Positions 13,874-15,537 of a stretch of DNA of 15,537 nucleotides are shown here, one piece after another. The stretch is from CAZPAN01 sp964428485 (GTDB taxonomy: Bacteria > Actinomycetota > Coriobacteriia > Coriobacteriales > CADBOM01): contig CAYRYP010000033.1 of the NCBI GenBank assembly GCA_964428485.1, forward strand, positions 1-15,537. The letters are read 5' to 3'. How positions within the stretch are numbered: position 1 is the first letter of the stretch; each line of letters opens with the position of its first letter. The notes under the pieces were generated by a model. That model searched no databases, was not told where the DNA came from, and saw only the letters and a list, made by a program, of their open reading frames with translations. A program made the position numbers and the translations under genes.

Positions 13874-14737
13874 ATGGAACCGATCACTCTCAGGAGCCTT
13901 CTCGACGCCGGTGTTCACTTCGGACACCAGACCCGCCGCTGGAACCCCAAGATGAAGCCCTATATCTTCACCCAGCGAAATGGCATCTACATCCTCGATC
14001 TCAAGCAGACCATGGTCGCCCTCGACCAGGCCTACTCCTTCGTGAGCGAGATCGCCCAGCGCGGCGGCAGCATTCTGTTCGTCGGCACCAAAAAGCAGGC
14101 TCAGCAGACCATCGCCGACAACGCCGAGCGCTGCAATATGCCCTATGTCAACTCCCGTTGGCTCGGCGGAATGCTCACCAACTTCGTCACCATCTCCGAG
14201 CGCGTGCGTCGCATGATCGAGCTTGAGACCATGGACGCCGACGGACGCATGGCCACCCTTCCCAAAAAGGAGCAGATCAAACTTCACAAGGAGCTCGAGA
14301 AGCTGCAGAACAACCTCAACGGCATTCGCAACATGAAGTCGCTGCCCCAGGCCATCTTCGTTGTCGACACCAAGCGCGAGGAGATCGCCGTCAAGGAGGC
14401 CCGCCGTCTCGGTATCCCGGTCGTAGGACTGCTCGACACCAACGCCGACCCTGATGAGATCGACTACGGCATCCCGGCCAACGATGATGCCATCCGCTCG
14501 ATCGCACTTGTGAGCGAGCTCATCTCCGAGGCCGTCCTGTCCGGTGCCGGCGCCAAGCCCGTCGACGAGGCAGACTTCGCTGCCGAGGAAGAGGCCCCTG
14601 CCGCCGAGCCCGCTGCCGCCGAGGTTGCTGCCGAGCCCGCCGCCGAGACCTCTGCCGCCGATGAGGCCCAGGCCGTCGCAGAGCCCGCCGCCGAGGAGGC
14701 TCCCGCTGTCGAGGCCGAAGCTCCTGCGGCCGAGTAG
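13874..14737 (+). CDS. rpsB: 30S ribosomal protein S2
   Basis: A 287-residue S2 protein, a component of the small ribosomal subunit needed for S1 binding. The conserved core (about 1-230) carries LLDAGVHFGHQTRRWNPKM, the NGIYILDL segment, FVGTKKQAQ, WLGGMLTNF and DTNADPD, all standard S2 blocks. From about residue 236 it has a roughly 50-residue acidic tail of Ala, Pro and Glu, absent from E. coli S2 but common in actinobacteria. GGAGG six bases before the ATG at 13874 sets the start; the frame is open to 13829 without a ribosome binding site. Codon choice is strongly biased (GCC, CTC, GAG, CGC), as expected for a highly expressed gene. It leads the rpsB-tsf operon. Confidence 0.97.
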   Translation: MEPITLRSLLDAGVHFGHQTRRWNPKMKPYIFTQRNGIYILDLKQTMVALDQAYSFVSEIAQRGGSILFVGTKKQAQQTIADNAERCNMPYVNSRWLGGMLTNFVTISERVRRMIELETMDADGRMATLPKKEQIKLHKELEKLQNNLNGIRNMKSLPQAIFVVDTKREEIAVKEARRLGIPVVGLLDTNADPDEIDYGIPANDDAIRSIALVSELISEAVLSGAGAKPVDEADFAAEEEAPAAEPAAAEVAAEPAAETSAADEAQAVAEPAAEEAPAVEAEAPAAE

Positions 14738-14791
14738 CTGCCGGACCATCACGCAAAAGACACCCCACTATCTGAGAAAGAGGTATCTGAA

Positions 14792-15537
14792 ATGGCCAAC
14801 ATCACCGCAGCCATGGTCAAGGAACTCCGCGAGATGACCAACGTCGGCATGATGGAGTGCAAAAAAGCGCTCGTCGAGGCCGAGGGAGACATGGAGAAGG
14901 CCGTCGACATTCTCCGTGCGCACGGCCTCGCCGCCGTCGCCAAGAAGGCTGGACGCGCCACCAACGAGGGAACCGTTGTGGTCCTCGCCAACGCCGACAA
15001 CACCGAGGCCATCATGGTCGAGGTCAACTGTGAGACCGACTTCGTAGGCACCAACGACACCTTCCGCGCCTACACCGCCAGGATCGCCCAGGCCGCGCTC
15101 GACAGCAAGCCCGCCGACGTTGAGGCCCTCAAGGCCTGCTCCAACGAGGGCGAGACCGTCGAGGAGATCATGACCGACGCCATCCATAAGCTCGGCGAGA
15201 ACATGCAGATCTCCCGTGTCGTGGTAGTTGAGGCCCCTGATGGGTACGTCTCCACCTACAACCACATGAACGGCAAGATTGGCATCCTCGTGAAGTTCGC
15301 CTACGGCAATGCTGCCACCGCTTCCAACGAGGAGTTCATCACCTTCTCCAAGGACGTCGCGATGCAGATCGCGGCCATGAACCCGGTCTCCATCTCCCGC
15401 GACGACGTGCCCGCCGATGTCAAGGCCCATGAGATGGAGATCTACAAGGCGCAGGCCGCCGAGTCCGGCAAGCCCGAGAACATCCAGGAGAAGATCGCCA
15501 GCGGTCGCATGGAGAAGTACTACAAGGAGAACTGCCT
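14792..15537 (+). CDS. tsf: Elongation factor Ts (3' end beyond the window)
   Basis: The first 248 codons of EF-Ts, the nucleotide-exchange factor that recycles EF-Tu-GDP to EF-Tu-GTP; the gene runs off the end of the window. The N-terminal UBA-like domain (about 1-55) has VKELREMTNVGMMECKKAL, and the EF-Tu-contacting motif appears as CETDFVGTNDTF. The remaining sequence follows the EF-Ts dimerisation core, up to GRMEKYYKENC near the usual C-terminal region, so only a short part should be missing. The ATG at 14792 follows AAAGAGG at normal spacing, 54 bp after the rpsB stop with no terminator between. rpsB followed by tsf is one of the most conserved bacterial gene pairs. Confidence 0.97.
   Translation, partial: MANITAAMVKELREMTNVGMMECKKALVEAEGDMEKAVDILRAHGLAAVAKKAGRATNEGTVVVLANADNTEAIMVEVNCETDFVGTNDTFRAYTARIAQAALDSKPADVEALKACSNEGETVEEIMTDAIHKLGENMQISRVVVVEAPDGYVSTYNHMNGKIGILVKFAYGNAATASNEEFITFSKDVAMQIAAMNPVSISRDDVPADVKAHEMEIYKAQAAESGKPENIQEKIASGRMEKYYKENC

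Noticed and set aside
13853..14752. A 299-residue minus-strand open frame opposite rpsB
   Set aside because: Its Gly/Leu-rich sequence mirrors the Ala/Glu codons of rpsB, and rpsB is certain.

Overview
The window reads as chromosome of a GC-rich anaerobic bacterium, most likely an actinobacterium of the Coriobacteriia or a related anaerobic lineage. The basis is GC-rich third codon positions, a long acidic Ala/Pro/Glu tail on ribosomal protein S2, [NiFe]-hydrogenase maturation genes, acetate kinase and a small clostridial-type ferredoxin. This placement is inference from composition and gene content; no 16S or other decisive marker is present.

Bases 1-6415 are transcribed rightwards and hold amino-acid and acetate metabolism: the 3' end of ilvB, ilvN, a class V aminotransferase followed 4 bp later by serA (together the first two steps of serine synthesis), leuA, and ackA. 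Two strong GC hairpins mark gene boundaries, after serA and after leuA. ackA collides tail to tail with hypE, sharing four bases.

Bases 6412-12619 are transcribed leftwards. Read in the direction of transcription they are trxA; then, after an AT-rich gap, a small unknown ORF, a NikR-family regulator, hypF, hypC, hypD and hypE. HypF, HypC, HypD and HypE make and install the CN ligands of [NiFe] hydrogenase. The nickel-insertion genes hypA and hypB and the hydrogenase itself are not in the window. The AT-rich gap holds a 27-bp inverted repeat with the spacing of a NikR operator. The NikR protein has a normal DNA-binding half but has lost three of the four canonical nickel ligands.

Bases 12755-15537 hold a 186-residue ORF on the plus strand that looks like a degenerate uracil-DNA-glycosylase-fold protein, a leftward 2[4Fe-4S] ferredoxin gene, a 339-bp regulatory gap with repeats and a good promoter, and the translation genes rpsB and tsf (tsf cut by the window end).

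No RNA genes, insertion sequences, CRISPR arrays or prophage genes were seen. The most interesting part is the set made of the small ORF, the ligand-poor NikR, the NikR-like operator and hypFCDE; the UDG-like ORF is the second lead.
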